Part shown: positions 23,710 to 36,189 of the stretch, in pieces | How positions within the stretch are numbered: position 1 is the stretch's first letter | Layout: each line of letters begins with the position of its first letter | Source: Antedon mediterranea | Lineage: Eukaryota; Echinodermata; Crinoidea; Comatulida; Antedonidae | Direction of reading: 5' to 3' | Assembly (NCBI RefSeq): GCF_964355755.1 | Contig: NC_092674.1 | Span: 15,011,001 to 15,075,000, forward strand | Length of the DNA: 64,000 nucleotides | Notes under the pieces: model-generated | Databases searched by the model: none | What the model was told of the DNA's origin: nothing | Seen by the model: the letters and a program-made list of their open reading frames with translations, nothing else | Program-made: the position numbers and the translations under genes

Positions 23710-24320
23710 GCACCTGGCCTTTAATGGTAGGTTCCATAGAGTGGTCATTGGGGGTATATCCTCTAAATGGCTTCCTATTCATTCCGGTGTCCCTTATTAG
23801 GGATCAATTCTTGGTCCTCTACTTTTCAATCTTGTTGTCAATTATATTCCAAAAACTCTTTACCCACTCCAGATGTCTTATGTTTGCTGATGATGTTACA
23901 AAATTATTGGTTTAGTGTTGAGGATGCTGACAGGCTTCAAGTGGACTTAGACAAATTATGTTCTTGGGCAGCTTTATGGGGTATATCCCTCAATCCAGTA
24001 AAGTGCAATATCTTAACTATTACTTTGAAAAAGAACATTTTATTTCATAATTATTTAATTAATGACAATCCCATTAATAGGGCGCAATCGCAAAAAAGAT
24101 TTGGTATTTTTATCGATAGTTCCTTTGTTTTTCTTTTCATATTGATTATCTTGTTGGCAAGTGCAATAGACTGCTTGGGCTGATGTGGCGTAATTGTAAC
24201 ATTTTGACAGGTAAACCAAAATCCACCTTTATTTTTCAATTATCCATCCAATTCTCAACTTTAGTTCTGTTATTTTTATTCTATTACGAAAACTCAGTCT
24301 ACGCACATTCAGCGTCTGCA
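23710..24320 (+). pseudogene. LINE reverse transcriptase fragment (CR1/Jockey-like), right copy
   Basis: Plus-strand equivalent of the left copy: GSILGPLLF (about 23805-23830, preceded by an in-frame stop), FADDV catalytic box (about 23880-23900), DADRLQVDLDKLCSWAALWG, LNPVKCN and a short tail ending where the GGTC element begins. Confidence 0.75.
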
Positions 24321-24326
24321 TAACCG

Positions 24327-25036
24327 TTTTTAGTCGCGTGGACGCGACTCTATAGTTCACTATGTCGGTCGGTCGGTCGGTCGGTCGGTCTGGTATCACT
24401 ATGCGTTTTATCGCTTTCTGACCTTATCTTGATATCAGTTTAATTTAGCTAAGTCAATTTTTCACAGTATATTCCCTTATGGCCAGGAATCGATGTGGTT
24501 ACGTTTTCACGGTGCGCAATAAAAAATTACGCGGTGTACACACGATTTAACGAAATCACGTTTGTAATCATATCTTCACAACCATGAATCACAATTAAAT
24601 AAAATTTGGTACTCATACATTTCAGGGCATAAATCATCATATGGCAATACAATTACGTGCGTAGCGCATGTAACGCATGCGTACGCGCGCATAACATTTT
24701 CAACATTTATTTTCGATGAAATAAGAGTACGTTTCAGGCAATTTTAAGCGTTTACAAAATTGCCATGAGTGCGCAGATTTTTGCGCGCGCACTGCACGTT
24801 AAATGTTTTTGCGCACTCTTTTTGCCCGATTTCTGTTTTCTTGACTTATTTTTCAACTCGAAATTACGTTATACGAGCACGTCAAACGTGACAGGCTACG
24901 CACGTGTAAATTAAAAAAATATAAATGTTTTTGAACATTTCAACATTTTTAAACATGTAATTTCGGTCAGTTGGTAGGTTGGTCGGTCGGTAAACACTAA
25001 TGAGCACGCGACTGCAGCCATCTATATGGCCTTGTT
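24327..25036 (+). mobile_element. Full-length GGTC/GACC-microsatellite repeat element
   Basis: Best reference copy here: TTTTTAGTCGCGTGGACGCG, TATAGTTCACTATG, (GGTC)7 or so, CG-rich interior, TTGGTAGGTTGGTCGGTCGG, GAGCACGCGACTGCAGCCAT, end TATATGGCCTTGTT. No ORF. At least five copies or pieces lie within 10 kb. Confidence 0.82.
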
Positions 25037-25037
25037 T

Positions 25038-28000
25038 AGTCAAATTTAAAAAAAAAAACGATTTGTGTTTTGTATGTTGAAGGACGAGGGAAATGATGGG
25101 TGCAAAAAGGAACAATTTTAAATATATTCGTTATTCATTCAGTAAGAAAATATTAATTGTTTTCATGTTTTAAAAATAATATACCACTAAACACAGTAAA
25201 ATATTGCGATTTAAAACTTTGTTGAAACTGTGGCATTACTTTACAAAATGAGTCCAAATGTTTGAGTCAAATTTACACAAATAGTGTAGTCGATCAAAAT
25301 AGTAAGTACATGTAACGATACATCACTACGACGTTTATATTTTTTCGTAATTACAGTATAATTAATACAAACGTTGAGAAGCAGCTGTCTGTAATAAAGT
25401 TTATTTGTATAATTATAAACAGTTTGTGAAAAACACCTCTATTTAATTGTCAATAAATAATTATCTAACTCTTAATTAACTTAATTAGAGGCCTAATGAT
25501 TTTCAATTATTTCTTAGAGCCAATTTATACTTAAGTTGGTTCCTATCCACAAAGTTTTTTTGCGTTAGGGCACGTGATCCTTCGTACTGTAGGCCTATCC
25601 TAATTTGTTTGTATCTTAGAGCCCTGTCTTAGAACCAAGAGTTCACGGTACTTAGTTATTTACACGGGTAAGTATAGTTCCTACCCACCAAAGTTTGCTG
25701 TAACTGTGCTTAAGAAAGCAACTAACTCGGATAAGTAACTAATGCCTAAATTATGTGATACAGTGGTTTTGGTAAATCGTTTAACCTAAATTCGCTTTTA
25801 TCATTAATAAATAATTATCTAGGTCTAACTCAACTTAATTAGTAGGCCTGGTGGTTTTTAATTGCTGGTACAATTTAGTACGGAAAGTATTAACTCATTT
25901 TCTAAAGAATTGAGAAAAAGGTTACGCGCGATTTACTGAAATGTCCTTAACACTAACAGCTAGTGTATATCTCACCTCTGCAGTCACCGATTTTTTTAAT
26001 GGATGAAATTTCTGTTATGAGTGTACTTGCCTTTGTGTTATTACGCCTGAGGGAATAGACACTTGTGGAAGAAACACGATTGAAATGTTCCATTCTTCGC
26101 GAATCAATACTTTGTATAAACGTGTATTAAATCTATCAAAATTGTATTTTGTAAAGAAAATCGACTTTTCTTCACTGCATTATGATGCTGTAATCGAGCT
26201 GTTTAACCAATTTTCAAAATCAAAAACAATTATCGTAGGAGGATAGGTAAATGCGAAGCATTCTCGTATTATTTGTGCGGGTATCTTTCGGCATCGACAT
26301 CCGTTCGGAAAACATATCTTTTAAGATTTTAGGCCATTTCAAATTTCACCTCAGACACTGTCCGATTCCTCAGAACTCGTAAACCGTACATCCTAGAAAC
26401 ACGAAAATAATGGAAAATGATGCAGAAGTACTACTTTCTTTCATGTTTAATAAAAACATATGCATTTAACTCAATACTATAGGAGTTATTTTTAAAAATA
26501 GATCAGAACCTATTTCAAAATGGAAATAGATACATTAATATGATATTTTAAATAATAAATAAATAACTGTAATCCAACCCTCTCACAAAGATTTACTTAA
26601 AAGTATAATGGAGTCGCAGAAATCTAAAGGCCGTGCTCGGATTAGAAAATGACAAACCAATGCCATGGATACTGTTTACTTTAGTAAGGTTATTTGTAAA
26701 AGCTCCATCCTTATTAATTTTATCATAATCAAAATGTTTTATACTAACAGTATAACATGTTTTCCATGCAAACCATTCTAGATCACAATTTTAATTACAT
26801 TAAAATATAACGTTACATTATATTTTTTTGGGTAGCTGGTAGCTGGTAATACTCTAGACCATGGATAAGCAAAATCTGGACAAATGAATACATGACTTAA
26901 AAAAACACTGTACCGACCATGAGACACTCAGTATTATACTATTACCATCGACATATAGATCTGTTTCAAAAGGTGTGGGTAGGGGAAAAGATCGAGCAAA
27001 TTTCGGCAGGGAGTGAGATGGCTGCCAAGAGCTCTCCCCGGTGGAAGCCCGGCTACTTTAGCAATTGTAGGTTGTTTTAATTGATTTCCACATCAATATA
27101 GTCATGTCAAATAATTGATAGGAGGCTAAATAAATATAAACAATTTTGCACGTGACGTCCACAGTGTATCAGAAACTGATACGAACAAATAACTTTAGTT
27201 ACTTTGGAATTTCTGGTAAGTTACTGTGGGATTGATGGACTTGGTGGAAGGGACATTACTACCTCAGTCTCACCGTGGTTGGAACTTGGAAATATGAATT
27301 TTGTGAGTAGCCCGGCACTATTTAGTCACTAAAAATCTCTGTACCGGACTACCTACACAAGGTTTGAAGAGGAAGAATATAGACCTGGAAAATTCACTCA
27401 TTAAAGTTTGTGTTCACAGTACCCACACTCAATTTGCGATTCAAATTTCGACCAAAAATGCTGTCTTCAACATTATAATGCTGTACTCGAGCGGTTGAAC
27501 AGGTTTTCAGTTATTAAAAACAAATCGTAGGAGGAGATAGGTAAATGCGAAGCATCCTCGCATTATTGTGTGCGGATATTTTTCAAGATGGACATCCATT
27601 AGACAGTGTAGGCCTATACCACGACCGGAAAACACACCAATTTGGGGCAAATCGTTGAACCTAAATTCGTTTGAATTAATCAATAACTAATTATCTAACT
27701 CAATTTAATTAGAAACAGGGTTACATCAGGTGGTTAACATCAGTACCAAAAGTACGAACCAACTTTATACCATCGAATAAACATTCTAGAAGTAACACGC
27801 GATTTACCGAATTTTGCTCTTACGTAAATTTATATATAGAAGCATTGGTTACTAGATCTACAATATTATCAGCGTTACCTCTGTCGTCAACACGTAACTA
27901 ATAAATTAATAATAGAAAACAAGTACAACCGTCTTTATGAGGATGTATATGTAATCTGTAAATTTATTAGGCCCTATTATTATTTTTTAATGATATCCTG

Positions 28001-28700
28001 TTATTTTTTGGTTTATGATATATTTTTTTACTGTTTTTTTTGGTTTTGTTTTTTGGTTATATTGTACAGTTTAAATATTGTTATTTCCATACCATGATTT
28101 AATTAATTAGTTTATATTTTGTTTTTTTTATGTTACGTATAAGTATTTAAAACTTTCAGGCTAATGTTATTTGCAATTGTCTGTAAAACTACTTCCTAGT
28201 ACCTCATAGATTCACCATCATCATCTTATTATCCAATTGGCTTAAGTTTCTAATTTATGTTTCTAATTAATTGTCTCTTATTATAAACACCACTTTTGTT
28301 ATAGGCCTATAATGGTTTTTTTTTAAAATACATATTTTTAAAATAAAAGCCACGAGAGGGAGGCGCCGTGACGACGACGGGAAGTCGTTTTTGTATGTAA
28401 TGTTAATATAGTTACATACTATTAACAAAATCAATTTAATGTTTTAATGTTTTATTCACAATTACATTTACAACAACAAAATAACAACACCCAACACGCA
28501 ATACTAACACTAACAGTCCCCCTAGATATGAAAAATAAAACACAATGATAGGCCTATATTAAGTGATAATACGTAGGGCGTGTGTTCGAGGAAAATGGTA
28601 ATAGGCTATATCGATATGATATGAATAGATTTGCAACACATTTTATTCTTCTTCTCAACCAAATAGTTTTAATAAGCTAGTGGCGCTCCTATCCCGATCT
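25038..28700. other. AT-rich, gene-less stretch with three diverged copies of one repeat
   Basis: No gene or RNA supported. Related blocks recur at about 25390-25540, 25740-25960 and 27640-27800 (CTAAATTCG, AATAA.TAATTATCTA, CTCAA.TTAATTAG, GGTGGTT), and a second pair at 26240-26320 and 27535-27605 (TAGGTAAATGCGAAGCAT, GACATCC.TT). This suggests an old interspersed repeat or duplicated segment. Confidence 0.45.
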
Positions 28701-29318
28701 TCAGACGATAGGTAGGCCTATAGAGTGTGCGCGGCGGAGAGAGGAAAATCAGACGGCCGAACGGATTGTCATCTTTCTTCGCATGCTGCTGTGTACTACT
28801 CTGTAGGCTACGTATGCAGAGAAGTAATATGTCATCGATTAGGCCTAATGTATTATTACTATTAATAACAATCGATTACGAGGAGGTAAGGCCAGATTTA
28901 AAGAAAGAAAGTAGGCTATAACGTATGTTATTAAGATGGATGGGTGATTGTAACAATATAAAAAATAATACTGGCTAGCTGCCTGTTGTAGGCCTATTTT
29001 CGGTGGCCGTACGCGTCCTCTCGACGGCATGCAGTAATTAAAAGAGAAGAGGAGAGAGAAGTTTCAAGCCCGTTTTCAACAACGTGCTTTTTGTATTCGC
29101 GGATCCTCCTATTCTTCGGCATTCATTTATAGCCTACACGAACGAAATAAATAATGGAATGGATGAAGAAAGAGATCACAAATAATAACATGATGTTTTT
29201 TTCCCTGAAATGTGTTAAAAAATGTTCTTCAAGCCTATATTTATTAGCCCATATTACAAATCAAAAGTTAAATACATTAGGCCTAGCCTAGGGGGCGGGG
29301 AGCGGAGGCCGAATACAG

Positions 29319-31444
29319 GTCAACCCGTACCCATGCCAACTCGTACCCACCAACTCGTACCCAAATTTTGGCTTACTCGTACCCAAAATTTTGGCTCACC
29401 CGTACCCATCATTGGCTAACCCGTACCCATCATTGGCTGGCCCGTACTCAAGTTTAATGCTATTTAAAGTATATTTATATAGGCCTATTACAGTTAAACC
29501 CAGTTTTATTACATATTTTTAGGTCATATGTTCGATATTATAATGGCAAAAACTATTTACCTAAGTATAATTTATGTACAGACTCGTACGAAAAAAGCAC
29601 AGCTTTCATCGTATTTGGGTCGTAGTTAAATTAATACTGGAGGGCGCTGTTTTACATGGAAGATGTCAGTGGTCGGCTGCTGTGCTGCATTCTATTTTTT
29701 TTCATTTATGAATAGTTATTGATCTATTATTTAAAATCATCTATCGTTGCCATGGAAAAACGAGTGTGGGTCATTTATTTGTAGAATATTATAGAATGCG
29801 TATTTTTTTTTAAAAGGGAATCCCTCGTCAGCAAAAACACGTAGCAGTTATTGAGGAAACATCTACCAAAAATGTTTAATTGCTGTAAACAAACAGATAA
29901 TTTTACTGAATTATTTAAGAAAAAAAAAATAGAAAACGATCGTACGCCAAATTGCGTTGTCTATTTTTTTTTTACACACTGTAGCTGTTATAGAAGAAAA
30001 TCTGCCAAAAATGTTTAATTGCCTTAAAGTACGTGTATATGATCATTTCACTGAATTATTAATAAATAAAATATATGGAAAACGATCATACGTCATTACT
30101 GAGTCGTCTCTTTGACGCCCTATAAATGCGTGTTTTTAGTAATAAAAGGTTAATCCCGGTCAGCAAAAACACGTAACACGAAATCTACGCCCCATAGCCC
30201 TGCAGGCCTTACAGTACGTGTATATGATCATTTCACTGAATTATTAATAAATAAAATATATGGAAAACGATCATACGCCATTAATCCCGGTCAGCAAAAA
30301 CACGTAACACGAAATCTACGCCCCATAGCCCTGCAGGCCTTACAGTACGTGTATATGATCATTTCACTCAATTATTAATAAATAAAATATATGGAAAACG
30401 ATCATATACGTCATTAATGAGTCATCTCTTTGACGCCCGATAAATGCGTGTTTTTTTATAATAAAATGTTAATCCCGGTCAGCAAAAACACGTAACACGA
30501 AATCTACGCCCATAGCCCTGCAGACTTTACAGTACGTGTACATGATCATTTCACTGAATTATTAATAAATAAAATATGGAAAACGATCATACGTCATTTT
30601 TTTTATAATAAAAGGTTAATCCCGGTCAGCAAAAACACGTAACACGAAATCTACGAGTAATTCGACCCCATAGCCCTGTGGGCTTTTTGATTAAAACAGT
30701 GCGTCGTTAATTTTACCAACCAATTTTAAATATACCAATACAATAGAAACAATAATTACTTGATCGAATCATGGAGGTATACCTCCATGATCGAATGTAA
30801 TCAGGGAAGATAAGGTGATAAGAATAAAAATTGATAAGTATAAAAATGATACGTTGTTGGTACTTTACCTGGGCTTAATTGAATTGTAATACTATACAAC
30901 AGTAAAAATATTTTTTTATTAATTAATGTTCTTACGTAAATAAATAAAAAGACACATCAAACATTACGTTTATAAAACTATAATACTACATTTAAATTAA
31001 TGTTAACAAATATATGCCTAATTAAACGAAGTTTACAATCAAATCAATGGTCATTTTTATTAGCACAAATTTCACCGAGACCTGTAAAATAAAAAAAAAC
31101 TATTTAAATATAAAAATATTCATACATTTGAAAGCATACCACTAGTTTTGCGCCGATCAAATCATTACAAGTAGGCCTAATTATTCAAATTGGGTACGAG
31201 TAGTCCAAATAATGGGTACGAGTAAGCCAAAAATGGGTACGAGTAAGCCAAATAATGGGTACGAGTAAGCCAAGTACTTTGGGTACGAGTAAGCCAAATA
31301 TTTAGGTACGAGTTGGCATGGGTACGAGTTGGTTTGGGTACGGGTTAGCCAAAGTGGGTACGAGTTGACCAATTATTTGGGTACGGGTTAGCCAAGTTGG
31401 GTACGAGTTGGCATGGGTACGGGTTGGTTTGGGTACGGGTTGAC
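29319..31444. mobile_element. Element with minisatellite inverted ends
   Basis: The left end (29319-29449) has about seven CTCGTACCC/CCCGTACCC units with TTGGC spacers; the right end (31191-31444) has about thirteen GGGTACGAG/GGGTACGGG units in inverse orientation. The extreme ends match as GGTCAACCCGTACCCA against its reverse complement. The interior has no ORF but carries another tandem array (29820-30680). The architecture resembles foldback-type elements whose inverted ends are built from short tandem repeats. Confidence 0.72.
29820..30680 (+). repeat. Tandem array, ~130-190 bp units
   Basis: Unit anchor TACGTGTATATGATCATTTC at about 30030, 30214, 30346 and (variant, TACATGATC) 30533, each followed by ACTGAATTATTAATAAATAA, GGAAAACGATCATACG, then CCCGGTCAGCAAAAACACG and CATAGCCCTG. 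One unit lacks about 50 bp (GTCGTCTCTTTGACGCCC part), explaining the 184/132/187 bp spacing. Two older, diverged units precede at 29820-30020. Confidence 0.85.
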
Positions 31445-31817
31445 CAGCACCCGCGGAGGCCTAGAGGACGGGAATCGGAGGCCTAGAGGACGGGAAGCGG
31501 TACCCCACAAGTTCCGTTAATCAAGACACATATTTTGGTAATTGTGTATATAAAATAAGCGAGGGGCAAACGGGGCAAACAGATCAACAGGTAAGTGCAC
31601 AGCAGATACCCATGTTAATTATGTTGAATACACCATTCCCATAAGGTTTTGCAAAATCATTACATTTTTCAGACTTAGTGCCTCCCATATTATTATTATA
31701 TGCAATGGCTGTAGTGTTATTATCAGCTCAAAAGTTTCACAAATGTGTGACGTATCCGTTTTTATTATCGTATTCGTATTGGTTGCAAAACCTCCCTATT
31801 CACCCGGGTGTGTAGGG

Positions 31818-31934
31818 TACAGTATATTTACCACGTTGAAACACCGGTTCTCGTCAGATCACCGAAGTTAAGCAACGTTGGGCCTGGTTAGAGCTTGGAT
31901 GGGAGACCATCTGGGAATAGCGGGTGCTGTATAC
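31818..31934 (+). promoter_or_regulatory. 5S-like head with internal pol III control region
   Basis: Contains A-box-like AAGTTAAGCAACG, the intermediate segment and C-box-like TGGATGGGAGACC, in the spacing of a 5S gene. Likely the promoter of the SINE rather than a working 5S gene. Confidence 0.7.
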
Positions 31935-32180
31935 GGAGCTGGGGTCCCGTTAGGCATTTGAAATCAGCACTGCTGACTCTTATGGCAGCCCCTGCATCTA
32001 GTATCTGCCTCAGACCTCTGGTCAAGGTGGGCACTGGACGAGAGAAGCCCTTGATCAATGTCAGGACCAATCAAGGTGCTTTAAACTCTCCTGGCTTTGT
32101 TTGTATCAAACCTGTTAGTGGCGGTAATTATCGCTGTTGGTTTCGATTGAATAAAAAAAAAAAATAAATAAAATAAAATA
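31818..32180 (+). mobile_element. 5S-rRNA-derived SINE
   Basis: 31818-31934 aligns along its length with animal 5S rRNA: TACCACGTTGAA, ACCGGTTCTCGTCAGATC, ACCGAAGTTAAGCAACG (box A), GGGCCTGGTTAG, CTTGGATGGGAGACC (box C) and GGGTGCTGTA. A ~200 bp unrelated body follows without a T-run terminator, and the unit ends in an A-rich tail (AATAAAAAAAAAAAATAAAT...). A 5S head with internal pol III promoter, body and A-rich tail is the structure of 5S-derived (SINE3-type) SINEs. Changes at the 5' end (TACAGTATAT) would weaken folding of a true 5S. No clear target duplication noted. Confidence 0.85.
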
Positions 32181-32819
32181 TATCTGAGGTTAACAGACCA
32201 CCAAAACGGTAGACACTGTACAGTACAAAACACATGCACTATATCGAGGCATTTTCAGAGTACCCAAAAAACTTATAACACAAGAATCTCCTGTTCGTCC
32301 GAAGTGTGTGACATTTCCAAAATGCATTGTAGGATAGAATAGAGCTACTGGATGGCGCCATTGTGAGCCATGGAGTATAGTGCGCCCTCATCAAATTAGA
32401 AAGTGAAAATCTTTGCTATACTGTAGAGGAGATATGGTAATTGACATGACAGGACATAAAAAATGCTCTAAAAAAACATGGATAATCTAAATTTACAAAT
32501 TTTTTTTATGCTAAGGATACAAATATTTGCTCCATGCTGTGAAATGGCAGAGCCCAGTTTTGACCTTTTAACCCTGTACTTCCGATACCGTGTTTTGAAT
32601 GGGCATGGGTACTGCATTACCAAATGTTCATTTCGTTTGAGGTGTTTTTCGATCAAAGTTTATTATTAGTTTGTCGAAACAGATCCGTACAGTATTTAGG
32701 AAGGATTTATTTAAAATTTACATTACGTTATTTAAATGTGATGAAAACAGTTGCTCTAGCATAGCAACAGTGTGTAAGCATTTATTTTTTCAAAAATGTT
32801 CAGAGGCATTTCAAACCCA

Positions 32820-32913
32820 CCCCCCGCTCGGTGCTACCCCGCTCGGTGCTACACCCCCCCCCCCCCCGTCAGATCCTAGATCCGCAACTGTCACCCCCCT
32901 AGATCCGCCACTG
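32820..32913 (-). mobile_element. Possible hAT-type transposon terminus
   Basis: Reading leftward from 32913 the sequence starts CAGTGGCGGATCTAGGGGGG and repeats GCGGATCTAGGATC, followed by a long G run (C14 on the plus strand). CAGTGGCGGATCTAGG is the kind of end I associate with hAT elements in animals. No partner end was found. Confidence 0.4.
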
Positions 32914-33889
32914 CTTTGATCAGATTGTGATACCGGCTGTCGTATTTGCGTTAGCAAGGTCCTATCATATATTATAAATAATTAAAGATTCAATCAATAT
33001 ATCTTTTAAAAATCAATTATCTTTATTTAAATCAATGCATATAACCTATAATTCATTTTTTTGTGGTATTAAACTTTGTTTTTTCATTATCACCAGATTA
33101 CTACCATCGTACAACACCAAAACCTAATAATCTCACATTTTTTATTGCAAAAGGCAAGATTACAGATTGAGAATGTGAGTCATAATAACTAAAGCAGTAC
33201 TAATAAATGGCAATGCAGTTCAAGGTAGGAGATTTTATTTGTCCATGTTGGTAGAAGAGGTTAAATACCGGCATGAGGTAATTTCAGTTTTTCCCAGGAC
33301 AAATAAATTTGAAAAAGTTTCTAAATATCACTTGTCCACAATATTACGCAATACATAAAAAAATAAAATAATAAACACAAGTTGATGTTCATTCCTTTCA
33401 ACTATTTGTAGGACTTGGCTGTTAGTAAATGTCATCAATGATTTTTTCAGTTTTTATGTCTTTATAATTGGCAGGATTACAATTGTCCATGAAGCCTAAG
33501 AACTTGTCCATTTTCCGGACCGTAATTAAGTCATTGTTCTCTGAACGTTGCCTACAAAGTATTGTTTGTAACCTACAATGTATTTTTATAATTATCTACG
33601 CATCGATCGTAGGGTTAGTAAATACCATTGTCGTTGCCTTAATAGAAGCATGGACAATGCACACAATGTATTGTCTAATTAATATCCTATCTAAAGTTAG
33701 AAGATGACAAAGATGTTTTTGTAGTCGGCCTACGCGTCAGTTATCTTAATTTAGCCGGACATCCACCGACAAGATGACATCGGGCCTGTGGGCCTCATCT
33801 CATGTAGAGTTGAGGCTAGCCTAGTTTCTACACTATAAATTATTTAATCCTACCTTGGGTTAGTGAATTATAAAAACAACACCTAGGTT

Positions 33890-35430
33890 AGGGGCCGTCC
33901 AAAAACTAATTTTCCGCGAGTTCCGCGATAACAAACCCTATTACTTACTCAACCATGAAAGTAAACGTCTCTTGCGGTAATGAGGCAAAATCATTCAAGC
34001 TTGATTTTCTCGCGGAACTCATGAATATTAATTAATATCGCGAGACTCGCGGAAGCCTTACAATATCGCGGAACTCGCGGCAGTATTGCCGATAATAGAG
34101 AATATAGTGCTCGTTTTTATTACTAACGCTTTGCATGCCAGCCAGGTATTAATATACGGTAATTGATTTTTACAGAACAAAAAATTATATTTCAATATTG
34201 TTTACAATTATTATATCCATTCGTGTGTCTGATCTTGTTTTTGTAATTAATAAATATATAGATAATACTATTAATAAATGAAATGTGAGTGCCCTTCCCG
34301 AGTTTTACCACAATAAAAACCACTGAAGTAGATAGAAAATAATGTCAAGAAGATTTGTTTGCACAACGACTCGGACGAGACGCAAACATCGCCTGACTTC
34401 GTTGCAAGGGGATTTCCCTTGCTTACAGAGGCCTCCTTTTGTGTCGCCACATTGCCACGCCGCTAGCCTGGTAAAAACAACTACCAAGGTAGGCCTAGAT
34501 TTATTATAAAATGCTTGCTTGTTAAACAATGATAGTCCCCTGTGTACAGTACAGAAAGAAAATAATAAATCACCATGTTTCAGATTATGACGCATTACAC
34601 GCGCTCCTAGCCTATCCTCCCAACGCCGATCCGCCGATCGAGAACACATGCAATTCAATTCATTGGGAAAACAATTCCATTTGACGCACACGCACCCTCT
34701 GATAAGAAATTTCACACGGCGCGTCGTGTACATACATCCTCTCCACGCACGAAAGATCTAGAAAGATCGTTGGAAAAACAATTCCTTTTGACGTACACGC
34801 ACCCTCTGATAAGAAAATACCATGTGCGTTCCTGCATGGTGCAGTCCATTATACGTCTAAAATTAGGGGTTTCCACTTTTAGTAACAAAGTTAAACACGC
34901 ACCTCAATCCGAAGATCGTTTGAAGTATATTATATTTATATTTTATCGCACCCACCTCAATAATCCAGCCGACAGATCATCGAAAAATCTTGTTTAACAA
35001 CGTCGTACACTAAATTAACGAACGCGTTTTTACCGACCTCAAAGAAATGGTATAGTCCACAATACATGTGCAGAATTAATTCTAAACTAACAGAGAGAGA
35101 AGGGTCGGCGTCCGTCCGTGTTTTGAATTTAAAAAAAAAAAGCTTTAGAAATCGAAACTCGGAAAATAACTATAATTTATATTCTACTACATAATGTCAT
35201 TGGCTTGAATTTTACCGTGGTTGAAACCCTGTGTATGAATAGTTGTAGGGCCTACAAACAAATTGTTTTTTGGTATCATTTTCTCCGTTCTATCAGAGTA
35301 GTTTAAGTAGGACTAGGCCTAGTACTAGCCTACTGTAGTCGTAGTCGGCCAACCTAGCTAGGCCTAAAACGTGCTATTCTGTACTATGATCTCATCTATT
35401 TATTAGGCTACCCGCGGAACTCGCGATATG
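33890..35430. repeat. Cluster of near-palindromic CGCGGAACTCGCG motifs
   Basis: CCGCGAGTTCCGCG (33908), CTCGCGGAACTC (34008), CGCGAGACTCGCGGAA (34039), CGCGGAACTCGCGG (34064) and CGCGGAACTCGCG (35412) stand out in AT-rich DNA. Also here: a ~106 bp direct duplication at 34660-34820 sharing ACACGCACCCTCTGATAAGA. No gene supported. Confidence 0.55.
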
Positions 35431-36189
35431 TGGGCGGCAACATTTTGATTGTTGTCCCGTCACTCGCATTCAGTGGGAAAGCCACTCGACAAATCGAACA
35501 AATTTTCATCTAAGAGAGGGCGCCCTATTTTTTCAAATTTGTTCAAAATACAGAAATTTGTAGGGTTCAGGAGAAAGGATATCATGTAAAATTACTATTA
35601 AAAATAAAAAAACTTGAAAATGGAATATATTTTCAAAGGATTAAATTATATGGTAACAATTTTTTATAGAATTTTCATCCATACAAAAATCTGAAATTTA
35701 AGGGACAATTCGTGTTTAATTTTTTTATTGAATTAGTGCCTTAAAAAACCACTTAATTAAAATATTTATCAAAAATGAACCACCTCGAATTTAAAATCCC
35801 TGTTGAACAAATTTATAAACTACATTTTGAAATATTGGGATTAAAAATCGAGTAGTTGGGACGCAAATCCGACTATTCAAACTAAAGTATGTTCATATTA
35901 CATCGCGCCGCCTAGCGGGTTCCTAGGCCAGGTTGTTTACTTTTTTCCGCGGTACCATCATGACATGTGTTGTATCGCCCGCAAGAACACAAAGCTATTC
36001 GGTAACCCGGCACCTACACCGCCGGGGAACCGAGGCTATCAGATAGCAGAAACAGTCAGTGAAATAAGAAAGAAAAAAACTCAATATTTATACTGATCAA
36101 GGCATGTAGCCAATATTTCGCTATTTATTACATTAGATCAGGTAAATACGTTGGGCCCTGGAAGTAAAACCTCCATGATGGACCATATA

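Larger units (their letters stand above)
23710..25037 (-). repeat. Right arm of the giant inverted repeat
   Basis: Reverse complement of 16441-17779: a LINE fragment (23710-24320) followed by a GGTC element (24327-25036). It starts at GCACCTGGCCTTTAATGG, exactly where the HEEADTR-family gene is cut. Confidence 0.88.

Noticed and set aside
28727-28921. Open frame near a CG-richer patch, possibly a first exon
   Set aside because: No recognisable domain, no convincing partner exon; kept as non-coding.
29319-31444. CRISPR-like array
   Set aside because: Units are short, variable in length, spacers are not unique, and the genome is clearly animal.
31818-31934. Functional 5S rRNA gene
   Set aside because: Altered 5' end, no T-run terminator after 31934, and a SINE-like body with A-rich tail follows.
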